Source of the DNA: Campylobacter volucris
GTDB lineage: Bacteria; Campylobacterota; Campylobacteria; Campylobacterales; Campylobacteraceae
Assembly: GCF_008011665.1 (NCBI RefSeq)
Contig: NZ_VOWJ01000023.1
Location: 62,001 to 126,000 of the forward strand
Reading direction: 5' to 3'
Length of the DNA: 64,000 nucleotides
In this document: in pieces, positions 17,779 through 26,359 of the stretch
Layout: the number at the start of each line of letters is the position of its first letter
How positions within the stretch are numbered: the first letter of the stretch is position 1
The notes under the pieces: model-generated
Database searches by the model: none
What the model was told of the DNA's origin: nothing
Seen by the model: the letters and a program-made list of their open reading frames with translations, nothing else
Made by a program: the position numbers and the translations under genes

Positions 17779-19271
17779 AAAATATAATTGAACAATACAA
17801 AAACAAAATTACAATTTTACAAAATATAGAATCAGAACTAATTGATCATCAAATTTGCAATCAAGAAAAAATAACTCATCTTAAAAATACTTTGCAAGAT
17901 AAAATAGAAAATTTTAAACCAAAAATGATGGTTTATGGGGTATATAATTCTGGAAAAAGCACCTTGATAAATGCCTTAGTAGGTAAAGAAGTGGCAAAAA
18001 CAGGTGATGCTCCTGAAACAAAACAAGTACAATCTTACAAATATAATGATCTTGAAATTTTTGATACTCCAGGAGTAAATGCACCCGAAGAAGATCAAAA
18101 AATAGCAGATGATTATTATAAGCAATGTGAATTGATTTTGTTTGTAATGAGCAATGAAAATGTTGAGCAAACCTTTTTATATGAAAAAATAAAAAAAATT
18201 ATAGATGATAAAAAATCAGCTATTATTATCTTAAATAAAAAACAAAATGTAAGCGATGAAGATGATATTAAGCAACGCGAAGTAATTTACTTAAATCTTG
18301 AAAAATTTGGTTTTGATAAAGAAGATGCTAAAGAAAAAATATCAGTTTATTCGGTTAATGCATTAAGTGCTTATAAAGGTAAATCTGAAAATAAAAATCT
18401 TTTATATGAAAATAGTGGATTTTATGAACTTGAAAACAAAATCAAAGATTTATTCTATAGCAGTGGCGAAAAAGAAATAATACAATTATGTAATAAAAAT
18501 ATTAATGATTTTATAGATGATGTTAATATATCTATAGATAAAAAGTTAGATGATAAATCTATAGAAATTATAGAAAATTTCATCAGCAACACTCAACGCG
18601 AAAAAGAAGTAGTAAAACATGAATTACTAGGTATTGTCAATGAAAAATGTTCTAAATTAGAAAATGAGTTATATGATAAAAGCGAAGGCAACACAGCTTT
18701 ACTTGAAGATGTGATAAAACAAAGTATAGATGAAATAAAACAAAAATTAGAAAATACCATGAAAGAAAAAGTTGAAAATCTCAAAAAAAATATTGAAAAT
18801 ATCAACTATACTTTTGATAAATTAAGTAAATGTGATGAAATTAAATTTAATACCTCTGACTCTGATGAAGATGCTGGTATAACAGATTTCTTAAAAAATG
18901 ATGCGAAAAAATGGTTAAATGGACTAGAGCTTGTACTTACAACAATTCCGCATCCTCTTGCCAAAATAGCCCTATCTTTTGTTAAGTCTATAAATTTATT
19001 CCTATCCAATATATTTTCAGATAATGAAACAGAAGAACAAAACAGACAAAATAAAGCAAAACAAATGCACATTATCAATGAAATAAAAAATATAATTCTT
19101 CGTATTGAAGGTAATTTTACAAAAGCAATAACTGAACAAGTTAATGATATTTATAATCCGATTATCAATAGTAAATTATCTGAGAAATTAAGCACAGAAG
19201 AGCTTAATGCTAAGTTGCTAGATATAAAAAATCGTATCGGAGAACTAAACCACGAATTACCAACTGCATAA
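17775..19271 (+). CDS. Dynamin-like GTPase (island GTPase C)
   Basis: 498 residues. G1 GVYNSGKST is at 55-63 and G3 DTPG at 97-100, but the expected NKxD reads NKKQ (154-157), so guanine specificity may be altered. After the G domain come long coiled coils and a hydrophobic patch at about 377-412 (LTTIPHPLAKIALSFVKS), a candidate membrane paddle, then another coiled coil. Closest in plan to small bacterial dynamins. Overlaps GTPase B by 4 nt. It ends the first unit, and the second operator-promoter starts 13 bases after its stop. Confidence 0.83.
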   Translation: MKNIIEQYKNKITILQNIESELIDHQICNQEKITHLKNTLQDKIENFKPKMMVYGVYNSGKSTLINALVGKEVAKTGDAPETKQVQSYKYNDLEIFDTPGVNAPEEDQKIADDYYKQCELILFVMSNENVEQTFLYEKIKKIIDDKKSAIIILNKKQNVSDEDDIKQREVIYLNLEKFGFDKEDAKEKISVYSVNALSAYKGKSENKNLLYENSGFYELENKIKDLFYSSGEKEIIQLCNKNINDFIDDVNISIDKKLDDKSIEIIENFISNTQREKEVVKHELLGIVNEKCSKLENELYDKSEGNTALLEDVIKQSIDEIKQKLENTMKEKVENLKKNIENINYTFDKLSKCDEIKFNTSDSDEDAGITDFLKNDAKKWLNGLELVLTTIPHPLAKIALSFVKSINLFLSNIFSDNETEEQNRQNKAKQMHIINEIKNIILRIEGNFTKAITEQVNDIYNPIINSKLSEKLSTEELNAKLLDIKNRIGELNHELPTA

Positions 19272-19284
19272 ATTTATAAAAAAC

Positions 19285-19315
19285 GACACAACCTGTCATA
19301 AAGCTAAAATATAAT
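19285..19315 (+). promoter_or_regulatory. Island operator-promoter, copy 2
   Basis: GACA (19285-19288), N5, TGTC (19294-19297), N12, TATAAT (19310-19315): the same spacing as copies 1 and 3, with shared flanks (CACAACC and AAAGCTAAAA). It drives the two small genes at 19349 and 19722. Confidence 0.75.
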
Positions 19316-19348
19316 TCCTTTTGTAGATCAAAACAAAAGGAGTTATTT

Positions 19349-19702
19349 ATGGGAAAATTGGGTTTTATTTTAGGTGGAGTTGCTTTAGCTGCAACTGGAT
19401 ATGGATTAAAAAAATGGTATGACAAGACCAAAGAAGAAAATGCATACTGGACTGATGATCCAAAAGACATAGCATGCGAAATGCTTGGGCAAGCTGCTGA
19501 AAAAGTCTATAATGCAGTAGATGATAAATTTTTCAACGAACCTTTAATTGTTTCAGATTTATTTGGTAGAAAAGAAACCATAGAAAACAATCCTGAACTC
19601 AAAGAAAAATACGAACAAACATGCACTAACATAAAAGAGATTTTTGAAAACGCAAATCCAAACGAAACGAAAGAGCAAAAATTAGATAATGTTAATAATT
19701 AA
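19349..19702 (+). CDS. Small glycine-rich membrane-anchored protein
   Basis: 117 residues with a good AAAGGAG site. N-terminal hydrophobic helix (LGFILGGVALAATGYGL), then an acidic, helical soluble part. Its plan (one Gly/Ala-rich N-terminal helix, then a charged domain) is like that of the 128-residue protein at 15752, though the sequences are not clearly homologous. No known domain. First gene of the second island unit; likely a membrane partner of one of the GTPases. Confidence 0.7.
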   Translation: MGKLGFILGGVALAATGYGLKKWYDKTKEENAYWTDDPKDIACEMLGQAAEKVYNAVDDKFFNEPLIVSDLFGRKETIENNPELKEKYEQTCTNIKEIFENANPNETKEQKLDNVNN

Positions 19703-19721
19703 ATTATATAAAGGAAATTGA

Positions 19722-19916
19722 ATGATACGTCCTATGCCGTTTAAAAAAGTATGTAAAAAATGCGGGTATTCTAAAGTAATAGTTCCAAAATCTGATGTTA
19801 TGCCATTTATGGGTGATGTTTTTACTTGCCCAAAATGCAAAAAACCTCTCCAAAGAAAAAACGCTAATGCCTTAGAAATGGCATTTAGCACCATACTAAG
19901 CGCTTTTAAAAGATAA
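19722..19916 (+). CDS. Small zinc-ribbon protein
   Basis: 64 residues with AAAGGA before the ATG. Two CxxC pairs, CKKCGYS near residue 11 and CPKCKKP near 38, form a typical zinc ribbon. The tail is a short helix. Zinc ribbons of this size can bind nucleic acid or protein partners; the role here is unknown. 19 bases downstream of the previous gene and probably in the same transcript. Confidence 0.7.
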   Translation: MIRPMPFKKVCKKCGYSKVIVPKSDVMPFMGDVFTCPKCKKPLQRKNANALEMAFSTILSAFKR

Positions 19917-19929
19917 TGCTAACTTACGC

Positions 19930-19960
19930 GACACAACCTGTCACAAAGCTAAAATATAAT
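19930..19960 (+). promoter_or_regulatory. Island operator-promoter, copy 3
   Basis: GACA (19930-19933), N5, TGTC (19939-19942), N12, TATAAT (19955-19960). The core from ACAACCTGTC through AAAGCTAAAATATAATTC nearly matches copy 2. It precedes the small membrane protein at 19989 and possibly the Leo-like GTPase genes. Confidence 0.75.
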
Positions 19961-19988
19961 TCTTTTTACATTGAAATAAAGGAGTTAA

Positions 19989-20210
19989 ATGGCGATTATA
20001 ATTGGCATCATAGTGATGATAGCTACTGCTATATGGGCTATAGTTTGCGGAGCCTTTTGGGCTTTGCTTGTGTTTGTATTATTTTGTGTTATTTTGCCGA
20101 GTTTATTTTTAATAGAAAAATACGGAATTATAAATGTAGCAGTGTCTTATGTGCTAATTTTAGCAGGCTTAGTGGTGCTTATAAGAATTATTAAAAGCAA
20201 TAAAACTTAA
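19989..20210 (+). CDS. Small hydrophobic membrane protein
   Basis: 73 residues, almost entirely two to three membrane helices, ending in a short basic tail (IRIIKSNKT). AAAGGAG lies just upstream. No family recognised. It opens the third island unit, about 100 bases before the larger Leo-like GTPase. Small membrane proteins with this layout are common as effectors or regulators in defence operons, but nothing in the sequence proves that. Confidence 0.65.
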   Translation: MAIIIGIIVMIATAIWAIVCGAFWALLVFVLFCVILPSLFLIEKYGIINVAVSYVLILAGLVVLIRIIKSNKT

Positions 20211-20266
20211 GCAAATTTAGATATAATAAAAAATAAATTAAAAATTGAATAAAATTCATAATTAGA

Positions 20267-20279
20267 CTGATATAATCAG
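20267..20279 (+). promoter_or_regulatory. Candidate promoter with palindromic -10 upstream of the LeoBC-like gene
   Basis: CTGAT-ATA-ATCAG: a 5-3-5 inverted repeat containing TATAAT (20271-20276). No matching -35 at normal spacing and no GACA-N5-TGTC element. It could give separate expression of the two large Leo-like genes. Confidence 0.4.
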
Positions 20280-20309
20280 CATCCATACAATAATAATTGG
20301 AGAGAATTT

Positions 20310-22358
20310 TTGGAAAATATTTATCAAAAAATAAAAGTTAACATTGATGATTTAGAATATATATTTAATAATACCAATGATAATGATAAGATAAGTGATT
20401 TAAACCAAAACGCCTTATCTATATTTAAAGATCTAAAACAAAATAGTATAAAAGAGCTTGATGTTTTAAAAGATAATCAAGAATGGAATAATTTTACTAT
20501 AGCATTTTATGGAGAAACTAACGCGGGCAAATCTACGCTTATAGAAGCTTTAAGAATTTATTTTAAAGAAAAAATTAAACTAGAACAAGAAGAACAATTC
20601 AATCAATTTAGTTTGGAATATAACGAGCGTTTTGAAGATAGTGAGCAAAAAATTCAAGCATTTGAAGAGCAAATAATAACTCTCTCAAAAAACAAAGAAT
20701 CTATAGAACTACAATTGCAGGATTTAAATAATAAGGGAATATTTTCTAAAATCTTAATTTTTTTTGTAGGTAATTTAAAAAAACTCAAAAAAAATCTTTT
20801 AGAAATTGATGATAATATTGCTTTTATTATTCAAGAAAAAGAAAGATATTGCAAAGAAAAACAAGATTTAGAAGATAAAATTTTAGAAGTTCAAGATGGA
20901 GTTATTATAGGTGATGGTAGAAGTGATTTTACAAAAAATCTTTCTGCTTATAGTCTTACTTATAATCAAGAGTGTATTACTTTACTAGATGTTCCTGGCA
21001 TAGAAGGCAATGAAAAGATAGTCATAGATGAAATATCCAAGGCAACAAAAAAAGCACATGCCGTTTTTTACATAAAAAGAGAACCAACTCCTCCTCAAAA
21101 AGGTAGCACTAGTAATAAAGGAACTATCGAAAAAATTCAAGAGCATTTAAGTGAGCATACCGAAGTCTATACTATCTATAATAAACCAATCAACAATGTA
21201 AGAGCCTTATCGCGTGGATTAATAAATGAAAATGAAGAAGAAAGTTTAAAAATTTTAGATGAAAAGATGCAAGAGATATTACACAATAATTATAAAACCT
21301 GCAAAATTATCAGTGCTCAAGTAGCATTTTATGGTGTTTCAAGATGTGTGTTTAAAAACACCGATCTTTATAAACAAAGGGCTAAATTTTTAGAACAATT
21401 AAAACCTGAAGAATTATTACAAAAATCTTATTTTTACGAATTTGTAGAATTTTTACAACAAGACTTGTTTAAAAATTTCAAAAAGAAAATTAAAATATCA
21501 AATTATAATAAAGCTTTAAAAGTTGTTGAAAAATTTATACAAAACATTGATGTAATTAACAAGCAATATATTTCTTTGCTTCAAGATTTTCAAAACATAC
21601 AAAAATCAACCAGCAAAGATTTAGATCTATTAGTAAAAAATTTTATTTTAGATTTAGACAATGATTCTAATTTACAAATTGAAAAATTCCAAAATAAAAC
21701 AAGAGGTATAATGTATAAAATTATAGAACAAGATATTACAGATGCTGATTTTAAAGATTATTTTGAGCAAGAAATTAAAAAACAAATCGAATTTTTGACG
21801 CAAAATACAGACAAATGTTTTAAGTCATTAATAGTAGAGTTTGAATCAAAACTGCAAAAAATTTTACAAAAATTTCAAGAAAAATTAAAAATAAGTACGG
21901 AAAATAATTTTAAAATAAACAACGAAATACCACTTAGTATAAATATAGATAGTGGTTTAGACAAAACAGCTCTTTTTGGTGCTTTAGGTGGCATGGTAGT
22001 AGCAGTAGCTGCAATGAATTTTTGGAATCCTGGTGGGTGGGTAGTTTTAGCTCTTTCTGTTATCTCTGGATTTATTGGAGTTTTTAAGTCTATTAGAAAA
22101 ATGTTTGACAAAAACTATAAGCGTTCTCAACAAAAAAAATCAGTGGATGAAAATTTAAGAAAAATCTTATCTAAATTACAAGATGATATTAAAAAACAAT
22201 TAAAAGATAATGATAAAAATATTAAAGATCCTATAAATAATATAAAAAATACACTACTACATCCTATAACACATTTAAAAACAACTATTGGTGATCTTGA
22301 TAAAATAAAAAATGATTTAGACAAACTAGCAAATACTATAAGAAAGGATATTATATGA
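20310..22358 (+). CDS. Large dynamin-like GTPase, LeoBC-like (island GTPase D)
   Basis: 682 residues from a TTG start with GGAGAG upstream. G1 GETNAGKST is at 68-76. An unusual ~110-residue coiled-coil insertion, with a hydrophobic stretch (ILIFFVGNLKKL), separates G1 from G3 DVPG (227-230). The G4 position reads NKPI (291-294) rather than NKxD. The C-terminal region has a clear hydrophobic double segment at about 551-590 (MVVAVAAMNF, GGWVVLALSVISGF), a membrane hairpin. It overlaps the LeoA-like gene by 4 nt. Pairing with LeoA-like sequence suggests the LeoBC partner of the Eleos defence system; assignment rests on context and plan. Confidence 0.75.
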   Translation: MENIYQKIKVNIDDLEYIFNNTNDNDKISDLNQNALSIFKDLKQNSIKELDVLKDNQEWNNFTIAFYGETNAGKSTLIEALRIYFKEKIKLEQEEQFNQFSLEYNERFEDSEQKIQAFEEQIITLSKNKESIELQLQDLNNKGIFSKILIFFVGNLKKLKKNLLEIDDNIAFIIQEKERYCKEKQDLEDKILEVQDGVIIGDGRSDFTKNLSAYSLTYNQECITLLDVPGIEGNEKIVIDEISKATKKAHAVFYIKREPTPPQKGSTSNKGTIEKIQEHLSEHTEVYTIYNKPINNVRALSRGLINENEEESLKILDEKMQEILHNNYKTCKIISAQVAFYGVSRCVFKNTDLYKQRAKFLEQLKPEELLQKSYFYEFVEFLQQDLFKNFKKKIKISNYNKALKVVEKFIQNIDVINKQYISLLQDFQNIQKSTSKDLDLLVKNFILDLDNDSNLQIEKFQNKTRGIMYKIIEQDITDADFKDYFEQEIKKQIEFLTQNTDKCFKSLIVEFESKLQKILQKFQEKLKISTENNFKINNEIPLSINIDSGLDKTALFGALGGMVVAVAAMNFWNPGGWVVLALSVISGFIGVFKSIRKMFDKNYKRSQQKKSVDENLRKILSKLQDDIKKQLKDNDKNIKDPINNIKNTLLHPITHLKTTIGDLDKIKNDLDKLANTIRKDII

Positions 22359-24049
22359 ATCAAACTATTGCAGAATTTAAAACCTTGCAGCAAAAAAATT
22401 TAGAGCTTTTAACTAGCTTATTAAATTTTGTAACAGAAGGAGAAAGTTATGGTATTGAAGTAGATAGTTCTTTTATTAAGAAATTACAAAATACTATTAA
22501 TAATGTAAACAATGAAAAGCTAAAAGTAGCTTTGATAGGAGGTTTTTCAGAAGGCAAAACATCTATAGCAGCTGCTTGGGTTGAAAGACTAGATAAACAA
22601 AGTATGAAAATAAATCATCAAGAGTCAAGCGATGCTATTCAAATTTATCCAATTGATGATGATTTAGAGCTTGTGGATACTCCAGGATTATTTGGTTTTA
22701 AAGAAAAAATAAATGATGAAAATAAAATTGAACAGTATAAAGATATTACTAAAAAATATATTAGCGAAGCACATTTGATCCTTTATATTTTAAATCCGTC
22801 TAATCCTATTAAAGATTCACATAAAGATGAATTAAATTGGATGTTTAGAACTCTTAATCTTTTACCAAGAACAATTTTTGTTTTAAGTAAATTTGATGAA
22901 ATCGCAGATATAGAAGATGAGCTAGATTATAATCATAATCTAGCTATTAAACAAGAAAATATCAAAAAGAGATTAAATGATTTAATTGGTTTATCAGACA
23001 AAGAAAAGGAACAACTAAGTATAGTTGCGGTATCAGCAAACCCTTTTGATGAAGGGGTTGAATATTGGCTTAAACATAAAGATGAGTTCCAAAAACTTTC
23101 TCATATAAAAAATTTACAAAATGAAACAGAGAAGAAGATTAGTGAAAATGGAGGAAAACTAGCGATAGTTGAAGATACTAAAGAAAGTATTATTAAGGAT
23201 ATACTAACAAAACAACTCCCAGTGGCCAAAAATTTACACAATGTCTTTTGTGATGGTTTAGACAGATTAAAACAAACTGCTTTAAATATGCAAGATAATA
23301 TCGATGAACTTGATAGTGATATAGCTCATGCTCGTATAAAACTAAGAGAGTTTATAATGGATTATTTTAATGGACTTTGCGAACAATTACAAGGAACAAC
23401 ACTAGATACTTTTGGTGCTTTTATAACAAGAGAAATAGGACAAAATGGTATCAATATAGACACTAAAATTCAAAATGCTTTTGATAAGCAAACACATAGA
23501 ATCCATACTCAATTTTCTAGAATTAAAACTAATTTTACAACAGAACTTTCTTTTTTTGAAAACAGCATTTCAGCTTTTGGAAAACAAGGGGTAAATTTTT
23601 TGCGCCACAGCGGGGTGATAAATGCTACTAATATAAAAATCGCAAGAGATGTTGTAGTTCAAGGTGCTAAATACATAGGAATTGATCTAGGATTAAAATT
23701 TAAACCTTGGGGTGCGGTTAATTTAGCAAATAAAGCTAATGTGGTTATTACAGTTATTGGAATTGGTATAGAACTTTGGGATAGTTATAAGCAAGCACAG
23801 AGAGAAAAAGAATTTCAATTAACCAAACAAAAAATGGAAAATAATTTTCACGAGCAAAAATCAGAAATTATAGAACTAATTAATGATGAAAAAATATTTA
23901 AGGAGAGATTTTTTCCAAAAGTCTCCGATTTAGAATCAGCCTTAAAGCATATTAAAGATAATATCTTAGAAGAAGAAAATCGTAAAAATTCTTTTTCTAA
24001 TTGGCTTAAAAAGGGTGAAGAAATTATAGACACCCAAATAGTTTTATAG
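22355..24049 (+). CDS. LeoA-like dynamin GTPase (island GTPase E)
   Basis: 564 residues. The P-loop GGFSEGKTS (62-70) with AAAW following is the form found in LeoA of enterotoxigenic E. coli, unlike the NSGKS loops of the other island GTPases. G3 DTPG is at 108-111 and G4 SKFD at 178-181, so all core motifs are present. After the G domain come helical segments and a hydrophobic stretch at about 455-475 (ANVVITVIGIGIELW). LeoA/B/C were described as bacterial dynamins linked to toxin secretion, and the LeoA-LeoBC pair was later catalogued as the anti-phage system Eleos. Translation is coupled to the preceding gene (ATGA). Confidence 0.8.
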   Translation: MNQTIAEFKTLQQKNLELLTSLLNFVTEGESYGIEVDSSFIKKLQNTINNVNNEKLKVALIGGFSEGKTSIAAAWVERLDKQSMKINHQESSDAIQIYPIDDDLELVDTPGLFGFKEKINDENKIEQYKDITKKYISEAHLILYILNPSNPIKDSHKDELNWMFRTLNLLPRTIFVLSKFDEIADIEDELDYNHNLAIKQENIKKRLNDLIGLSDKEKEQLSIVAVSANPFDEGVEYWLKHKDEFQKLSHIKNLQNETEKKISENGGKLAIVEDTKESIIKDILTKQLPVAKNLHNVFCDGLDRLKQTALNMQDNIDELDSDIAHARIKLREFIMDYFNGLCEQLQGTTLDTFGAFITREIGQNGINIDTKIQNAFDKQTHRIHTQFSRIKTNFTTELSFFENSISAFGKQGVNFLRHSGVINATNIKIARDVVVQGAKYIGIDLGLKFKPWGAVNLANKANVVITVIGIGIELWDSYKQAQREKEFQLTKQKMENNFHEQKSEIIELINDEKIFKERFFPKVSDLESALKHIKDNILEEENRKNSFSNWLKKGEEIIDTQIVL

Positions 24050-24057
24050 GTAATACC

Positions 24058-24363
24058 ATGCTAAACAAACTACCTCAACTTTTTTCACTGCTTTTTAGTT
24101 ATAAATCAAACATCTTTGATATCATCTCAAAGCCAAAGCAAGCTTATACTTACACCAAATTTGCTTTTGAGCTTAAAGAACTTTATGAAAAAGAAAACGA
24201 CAAAACCGAAGCTGCTTTTATTATCCTAGATAGAGTGCTTAAATTTAAAAAAGAAAATCCTGATGATTTTGATGATTTTTTAAAGCTTATCCAAGAACTT
24301 TTAGTTACTTATGAAAAAGATCCAAAATCAATCAAACAAAATATAAAGGATTTGCTAAAATAA
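24058..24363 (+). CDS. Small protein of unknown function
   Basis: 101 residues, acidic and helical, with an amphipathic N-terminus (LPQLFSLLFSYKSNIFDII). Not recognised. It starts 8 bases after the LeoA-like stop and ends 9 bases before the WYL regulator, so it is part of the same transcript. Its C-terminal half (DDFDDFLKLIQELL) could pack as a small helical bundle. A regulator or GTPase partner are both possible. Confidence 0.65.
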   Translation: MLNKLPQLFSLLFSYKSNIFDIISKPKQAYTYTKFAFELKELYEKENDKTEAAFIILDRVLKFKKENPDDFDDFLKLIQELLVTYEKDPKSIKQNIKDLLK

Positions 24364-24372
24364 AGGCATATT

Positions 24373-25239
24373 ATGGACAAAGACAAACTTTCTACGCGTT
24401 TAGTATCTATACTGCAGTGTTTAAACAATGGTGAGCGTTTTAGCTTAGAAGAACTTGCACAAGAATTTAATGTCAGCATTCGCACCATACAAAGAGACTT
24501 GCATGAGCGTCTTGCTTTTATGCCTATAAAAAAAGAAAATGGAAAATACTTTTTAGAAAGTTACGCTCTAGGGAAATTAAGCTTTAAAGATATGCAAAAT
24601 TTTGCTATATTAAGCGGTATTGGCAAACTTTATCCTAGTTTAGATAAAGAATTTTTAAATGATTTATTAAATGAAAAAATAAACAAAGCATTTTTAATAA
24701 AAAATAAAAATTATGAAATTCTCAATAGAGAAAATTTTGAAGATCTAAGTACAGCTATAATAGCAAAATACACTATTAATTTTTACTACAAAGAAAAATA
24801 TAGAAAAGTTTATCCTTACAAACTTATAAATATAGATAATATATGGTATCTTTTAGCCGATGAAAATGATACTTTAAAAACCTTTACTTTTTCCAAAATA
24901 AGCAAATTAAAAATAAACAAAAAAGAAAATTTCACACCTAAAGAAAAATTTATCAGCCAAATAGAAAAAAATCAAAACAATTGGATAGTTGAAAAAGAAA
25001 AAGAAGCTATTTTAAAAATAGATAAAAAAGCAAAAGAGTATTTTTTAAGAAAAAATGCTTCAAACAAATATAAACTTATAGAAGAAAATGAAGAATTTTT
25101 GTATATAAAAACTTTTTATTCTTACGATGATGAACTTTTAAATTTAGTAAGATATTGGATACCATATATAAAGATTTGCCAACCTTTAATCTTAAAAGAA
25201 AAGCTATATGAGCAATTAACCTTATATATGAAAGATTAA
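24373..25239 (+). CDS. WYL-domain transcription regulator
   Basis: 288 residues. An N-terminal winged helix-turn-helix (FSLEELAQEFNVSIRTIQRD, about residues 18-41) is followed by a WYL domain (about 120-190) with YPYKLINIDNIWYLLA, and a C-terminal extension of the WCX type. Such proteins are frequent repressors of phage-defence islands (BrxR/CapW-like) and bind ligands or nucleic acid through the WYL domain. It is the last gene of the island and the only visible regulator, so it is the natural candidate for the three GACA-N5-TGTC operators. Its 3' end overlaps the convergent methylase gene by 4 nt. Confidence 0.88.
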   Translation: MDKDKLSTRLVSILQCLNNGERFSLEELAQEFNVSIRTIQRDLHERLAFMPIKKENGKYFLESYALGKLSFKDMQNFAILSGIGKLYPSLDKEFLNDLLNEKINKAFLIKNKNYEILNRENFEDLSTAIIAKYTINFYYKEKYRKVYPYKLINIDNIWYLLADENDTLKTFTFSKISKLKINKKENFTPKEKFISQIEKNQNNWIVEKEKEAILKIDKKAKEYFLRKNASNKYKLIEENEEFLYIKTFYSYDDELLNLVRYWIPYIKICQPLILKEKLYEQLTLYMKD

Positions 25240-26327
25240 TACTTCTTTAGCACATAAAGTTGTTCTTGTATATGTATAGAGCGTTTAGAAAGATTTCTAC
25301 TAGCTCTAAATGCATTGTATTTTTGCTCTAAAATTTCGCATTTTCCAAGACTTTGTAAACGCTTTAAAAAACTATCTTTTTTTACAAAACCTTCGCAATT
25401 ATAAGAAAGTAAAACAATCTTGGCTTTTAAATCATTTATCAAATCAAACAAAGCGTCTTCAGCTTTATTTTGCTTGTTAAAAGCACTTCGGTTCCAGTCT
25501 TTTGGAATGCCAGAAATTTTAGAAATATCTTTTGGTTTTTTATAATTAGCAATCAAATTTAACATAAAGTAATTTGATCCGTAAGGATGTTGATTATAAG
25601 GAGGATCTAAATATGCCACATCAAAACCATCAAGCTCTTTGGCTAAAACATTTGCATCTTTTTGAAATACTTTAAAATCGCAAGTATAATTTGAAAAAAT
25701 AGGCATTTTTAAAGCGATATCACCTTTAATACGAGTTAGTGCATTTTCACCTACTCCACCAAATTTTCCCATGCCATTTTTGTCTTTATAAAAACCTTTA
25801 AAAACCCCGCTAGTATTTGCATGAACACTAGCTTCATAAATGAGTGGCGCAATGAAGTATTTTTGCATATCACAAGGTAATTTTGAAATATTTTGTCTCA
25901 TGGTATCTAAATACATCGCATTTTTAAGTGTATAAAATACCCTTTCTTCTTTTTTAATGCTCTCATCATCATTAGGAGCATAGAGCTTGCTGATAAAGCC
26001 TTTTTTTAGTGTTAGATTAGAAGTTAAAATTTCATAATATTTTTGTAGTTCTTGTAAAAAATCTGTATTTTGATTGGTCAAATAGCACTCATTAATGATT
26101 TTAGAATAATCTTCCAAATCATTTGCTATGATAAAACTCGCATAAGGCTTCACAAAACGCGAAACTATACCCGAACCACTAAATATATCACAAAAGCTAA
26201 ATTTGTCTTTTTTTAGCTCATTTTGTACAAATTTAAAGCCTTGGTTTAAAAATTCGAGCAAAGATCTTTTGTTTCCAAGATAAGTTATGATTTGTTCTTT
26301 TAAAAAAGCAGGATTTTCTTTTTTCAT
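25236..26327 (-). CDS. Orphan D12-class adenine DNA methylase (CtsM-like)
   Basis: 363 residues from the ATG at 26327; a TTG at 26342 would put the start inside the infC hairpin. Motif I CDIFSGSG is near residues 46-53 and motif IV DPPYNQHPYG starts at 241, the alpha-type N6-adenine class. No restriction gene is adjacent. In C. jejuni a methylase at this place, beside infC-thrS, is the orphan enzyme CtsM that marks RAATTY sites and lets DNA be accepted in natural transformation. Conserved position makes the same role likely here, though specificity cannot be read. Confidence 0.85.
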   Translation of the reverse strand: MKKENPAFLKEQIITYLGNKRSLLEFLNQGFKFVQNELKKDKFSFCDIFSGSGIVSRFVKPYASFIIANDLEDYSKIINECYLTNQNTDFLQELQKYYEILTSNLTLKKGFISKLYAPNDDESIKKEERVFYTLKNAMYLDTMRQNISKLPCDMQKYFIAPLIYEASVHANTSGVFKGFYKDKNGMGKFGGVGENALTRIKGDIALKMPIFSNYTCDFKVFQKDANVLAKELDGFDVAYLDPPYNQHPYGSNYFMLNLIANYKKPKDISKISGIPKDWNRSAFNKQNKAEDALFDLINDLKAKIVLLSYNCEGFVKKDSFLKRLQSLGKCEILEQKYNAFRASRNLSKRSIHIQEQLYVLKKY

Positions 26328-26338
26328 CAATTTAAAGC

Positions 26339-26357
26339 ACAAGCCTTAAAGGCTTGT
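26339..26357 (-). terminator. Hairpin after infC
   Basis: ACAAGCCT and AGGCTTGT pair perfectly over 8 bp with a 3-nt loop, starting just after the infC stop. The following T-run is interrupted (GCTTTAAATT), so it may attenuate rather than stop transcription into the methylase gene. Confidence 0.5.
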
Positions 26358-26359
26358 AA

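Noticed and set aside
19916-20194. 92-codon plus-strand frame overlapping the small hydrophobic gene
   Set aside because: It runs through the third operator-promoter, lacks a ribosome site and its sequence is unlike a protein; the 73-residue frame at 19989 has AAAGGAG and clear membrane helices.
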